Of a stretch of 64,000 nucleotides of DNA, positions 61,336 to 64,000 are shown piece after piece. Each line of letters starts with the position of its first letter. Position 1 is the stretch's first letter. Position numbers and translations under genes: made by a program. Source of the DNA: Chlorocebus sabaeus (Eukaryota; Chordata; Mammalia; Primates; Cercopithecidae); NCBI RefSeq assembly GCF_047675955.1, contig NW_027327412.1:1364001-1428000 (forward strand), given 5' to 3'. The notes below the pieces were generated by a model that worked only from the letters and a program-made list of their open reading frames with translations, did not search any database and was not told the origin of the DNA.

Positions 61336-62712
61336 AAGCTTCTTTCCAGTTTTGAACGGAAGATATTTCCTTTTTCACGATAGCCCTCTATGGGCTTCCA
61401 AATATCCCTTTACCAATTCCACAAGAACAACCTTAGCGAAAGGCTCCTTGAAGGGAAAGATGTAACTCTGTGAGATGAATTAACAGAACACAGAGCAGTT
61501 TCTCAGAAAGCTTCTTTCCAGTTTTGAACGGAAGATATTTCCTTTTTCACCATAGCCCTCTATGGGCTTCCAAATATCCCTTTGCCAATTCCACAAGAAC
61601 AGCCTTAGCGAAAGGCTTCTTGAAGGGAAAGATGTAACTCTGTGAGATGAATTAGCAGAACATAGAGCAGTTTCTCAGAAAGCTTCTTTCCAGTTTTGAA
61701 CGGAAGATATTTCCTTTTTCACGATAGCCCTCTATGGGCTTCCAAATATCCCTTTACCAATTCCACAAGAACAACCTTAGCGAAAGGCTCCTTGAAGGGA
61801 AAGATGTAACTCTGTGAGATGAATTAACAGAACACAGAGCAGTTTCTCAGAAAGCTTCTTTCCAGTTTTGAACGGAAGATATTTCCTTTTTCACCATAGC
61901 CCTCTATGGACTTCAAAATATCCCTTTGCCAATTCCACAAGAACAGCCTTAGCGAAAGGCTTCTTGAAGGGAAAGATGTAACTCTGTGAGATGAATTAAC
62001 AGAACACAGAGCAGTTTCTCAGAAAGCTTCTTTACAGTTTTGAACGGAAGATATTTCCTTTTTCACCATAGGCCTCTGTAGGGCTTCGAAATATCCCTTT
62101 GCCAATTCCACAAGAACAGCCTTAGCGAAAGGCTTCTTGAAGAGAAAAATGTAACTCTGTGAGATGAATTAACAGAACACAGAGCAGTTTCTCAGAAAGC
62201 TTCTTTCCAGTTTTGAACGGAAGTTATTTCCTTTTTCACCATAGCCCTCTATGGGCTTCCAAATATCCCTTTTCCAATTCCACAAGAACAGCCATAGCGA
62301 AAAGCTTCTTGAAGGGAAAGATGTAACTCTGTGAGATGAATTCACAGAACACAGAACAGTTTCTCAGAAAACTTCTCTTCAAGTTTGAACGGAAGATATT
62401 TCCTTTTTCACCATAGCCCTCTATGGGCTTCCAAATATCCCTTTGCCAATTCCACAAGAACAGCCTTAGCGAAAGTCTTCTTGAAGTGAAAGATGTAACT
62501 CTGTAAGATGAATTAACAGAACATAGAGCAGTTTCTCAGAAAGCTTCTTTCCAGTTTTGAACGGAAGATATTTCCTTTTTCACCATAGCCCTCTATGGGC
62601 TTCCAAATATCACTTTGCCAATTCCACAAGAACAGCCTTAGCGAAAGGCTTCTTTAACGGAAAATTGTAACTCTGTGAGATGAATTAACAGATCACAGAG
62701 CAGTTTCTCAGA
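59272..62712 (-). repeat. HOR unit 19: 20-mer (3441 bp)
   Basis: Order: 1-2-3-4/5-6-7-8-8b-8c-8d-14-15-16-x-16-x'-y-17-18-19. The left part belongs to the 3268-bp duplication and the right part (y onward) matches 35.5 kb. The 16-x-16-x' run is a two-monomer stutter; x' has the type-g mark GACTTCAAAAT. The HindIII site closing this unit is changed to ATGCTT (62713). Confidence 0.84.
59788..59959 (-). repeat. Hybrid monomer 4/5, second copy
   Basis: It is identical in its marks to the hybrid at 56520 (TTAAGGAAAGG, GAAGTCAAAG) and was copied with the 2752-bp block. Confidence 0.82.
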
Positions 62713-63572
62713 ATGCTTCTTTCCAGTTTTGAACGGAAGATATTTCCTTTTTCACCATAGCCCTCTATGGGCTTCCAAATATCCCTTTGCCAATTCCACC
62801 AGAATAGCCTTAGCGAAAGGCTTCTTGAACGGAAAAATGTAACTCTATGAGATGAATAAACAGAACACAGAGCAGTTTCTCAGAAAGCTTCTTTCCAGTT
62901 TTGAAAGGAAGATATTTCCTTTTTCACCATAGCCCTCTATGGACTTCCAAATATCCATTTGCCAAATCCACAAGAACAGCCTTAGGGAAAGGCTTCTTGA
63001 AGGGAAAGATGTAACACTGTGAGATGAATTGACAGAACACAGAGCAGTTTCTCAGAAAGCTTCTTTCCCGTTTTGAACGGAAGATATTTCCTCTTGCACC
63101 ATAGCCGTCTGTGGGCTTCCAAATATCCCTTTGCCAATTCCACAAGAACAGCCTTAGTGGAAGGCTTCTTGAAGGAAAAGATGAAACTCTGTGAGATGAA
63201 TTAACAGAACACAGAGCAGTTTCTCCGAATGCTTCTTTCGAGTTTTGAACGGAAGATATTTCCTTTTTCACGTTAGCCCTCTATGGACTTCGAAATATCA
63301 CTTTCCCAATTCCACAAGAACAGCCTTAGGGAAAGGCTTCTTGAAGTGAAAGATGTAACTCTGTGTGATAAATTAACAGAACACAGAACAGTTTCTCACA
63401 AAGCTTCTCTCCACGTTTGAACGGAAGATATTTCCTTTTTCACCATAGCCTTCTATGGGCTTCCAAATATCCCTTTACCAATTCCACAAGAACAACCTTA
63501 GAGAAAGGCTCCTTGAAGGGAAAGATGTAACTCTGTGAGATGAATTAACAGAACACAGAGCAGTTTCTCAGA
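62024..63572 (-). repeat. Long-range duplicate, copy 2 (partner at 35535)
   Basis: Nine monomers y-17-18-19-1-2-3-4-16 at 26489 bp from copy 1, with shared rare marks (GGAAGTTATTTCC, CAGCCATAGCG, TCTCTTCA, CTCTATGAG). It has more private changes than most pairs here (GAGAAAAATG, AATGCTTC, ATATCCATTTG, CCCGTTTTG, TTCCCAATTCC), so it is probably an older event. Confidence 0.78.
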
Positions 63573-64000
63573 AAGCTTCTTTCCAGTTTTGAACGGAAGA
63601 TATTTCCTTTTTCACCATAGCCCTCTATGGGCTTCCAAATATCCCTTTGCCAATTCCACAAGAACAGCCTTAGCGAAAGGCTTCTTGAAGGGAAAGATGT
63701 AACTCTGTGAGATGAATTAACAGAACACAGAGCAGTTTCTCAGAAAGCTTCTTTCCAGTTTTGAACGGAAGATATTTCCCTTTTCAGCATAGCCCTCTAC
63801 GGGCTTCCAATTATCCCTTTGCCAATTCCACAAGAACAGCCTTAGCGAAAGGCTTCTTGAAGGGAAAGATGTAACTCTGTGAGATGAATTAACAGAACAC
63901 AGAGCAGTTTCTCAGAAAGCTTCTTTCCAGTTTTGAACGGAAGATATTTCCTTTTTCACCATAGCCCTCTATGGGCTTCCAAATATCCCTTTTCCAATTC
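62713..64000 (-). repeat. HOR unit 20, cut by the right window edge
   Basis: Types 1-2-3-4-16-x-9 and a partial monomer that ends at TTTTCCAATTC. This follows the order seen in unit 9, so the second (a-n) set may lie just beyond the window. Confidence 0.82.

Larger units (their letters stand above)
1..64000 (-). repeat. Alpha-satellite array, 172-bp monomers, about 372 copies
   Basis: A HindIII site (AAGCTT) and its flanks recur every 172 bp from about position 99 to the end, always in the same orientation. Read on the minus strand, the monomer begins AGCTTTCTGAGAAACTG and contains GGATATTTGGAAGCC, blocks shared with primate alpha satellite. The consensus agrees with the African green monkey 172-bp alpha component as I remember it. 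Monomers typically differ from the consensus at a handful of positions. Net length is 372 monomers plus about 6 bp, so indels are rare. No gap, inversion, transposon or unique sequence interrupts it. Species assignment within Old World monkeys is inference; the satellite family itself is nearly certain. Confidence 0.96.

Noticed and set aside
1..64000. CRISPR array or bacterial repeat region
   Set aside because: Repeats are 172 bp, directly adjacent and without unique spacers; the sequence is primate alpha satellite.
1..64000. Dimeric papionin-type alpha satellite (macaque or baboon)
   Set aside because: There is no alternation of two diverged monomers at about 340 bp; neighbouring monomers are all close to one consensus and the regular step is 172 bp.

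Overview
The whole 64 kb window is one uninterrupted array of primate alpha-satellite (centromeric) DNA: about 372 head-to-tail monomers of 172 bp. In the conventional alpha-satellite direction the array reads on the minus strand from end to end. I find no protein-coding gene, RNA gene, transposon, CRISPR array or unique sequence. A HindIII site (AAGCTT) recurs about every 172 bp and the monomers differ from one another by only a few percent. The consensus agrees with what I recall of the African green monkey 172-bp alpha component, and there is no alternating two-monomer (about 340 bp) pattern of the kind known from macaques and baboons. The best guess is therefore an African green monkey or another guenon (Chlorocebus/Cercopithecus), from a long-read centromere assembly. 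Chromosome and exact species cannot be told from the sequence.

The array is not a simple monomer run. Diagnostic substitutions let me sort the monomers into recurrent types, and the types recur in a fixed order, so this is a higher-order repeat (HOR) of variable length. The labels are mine, with diagnostics written as on the + strand. 1: CACCAGAATAGCC. 2: AAGATAATTCC and TTAGGGAAAGG. 3: CTCTTGCACC with GTGGAAGG and CTCCGAATGC. 4: CACGTTAG with GTGTGATAAATT. 5: CTTTTCCAATTCC with GAAGTCAAAG. 6: CTATGCGC and AGAACAGAC. 7: GGACTTCC with GCGAAAGTC. 8: GAATATGTTTCC and CAGCGTTAG. 8b: CACGATAG with GAGCAATTTC. 8c: GCTAATTCC with GGCATCTTG. 8d: CTCTTGCACGATAG. 9: CCCTTTTCAGCATAG. 13: TTTTCCTATTCC with GAAGTCAAAG. 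14: GCAAAAGGATTC. 15: CTCTTGCACC without GTGGAAGG. 16: TTTACCAATTCC with ACAACC. 17: GAATTCACAG with AAAACTTCTC. 18: CTGTAAG with ACATAGAG. 19: TTTAACGGAAAATTG with CAGATCAC. y: ATAGGCCTCTGTAGGGC. x: plain consensus. A second set is a-p: b CACAATAG with CTGTAGGG; e GGGAGAGATG; f CCGCCAGAATAGCC; g GACTTCAAAAT; h AAGATATTCC and GGTAAAATG; i TCAAATGCAC; l CCCTTTATGG; m ACAACAACAGCC; n TTTAACACTTCC; o AGATCAGCC; p AAAAACAGCC with GCGTAAGG.

Layout, anchored on each 1-2-3-4 block: 21 units (two cut by the window ends) of 11 to 30 monomers. 0-7 kb holds mixed 27- and 13-monomer units. 7.0-19.2 kb is the most homogeneous part, a 13-mer copy followed by 19-, 19- and 20-mer copies. 19.2-33 kb contains two 30-mers that carry the a-n set, with a tandem 10-mer duplication. 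33-40 kb has a 19-mer and a 22-mer. 39.3-48.4 kb is a duplicated block in the order A-B-C-A'-C'. 49-64 kb has 19-21-mers, with a 2.75 kb duplication at 3268 bp offset.

Functional sites visible per monomer are an A-box-like motif (TTCCTTTTTCACCATAG, matching the pJalpha-type box), a 7-bp dyad (CTCTGTG/CACAGAG, 16-nt spacer) and a short hairpin (AGCCC/GGGCT). I saw no CENP-B box. At least nine hybrid monomers mark individual recombination or conversion events. The absence of any transposon and the recent duplications suggest, but do not prove, a young, actively homogenising array.
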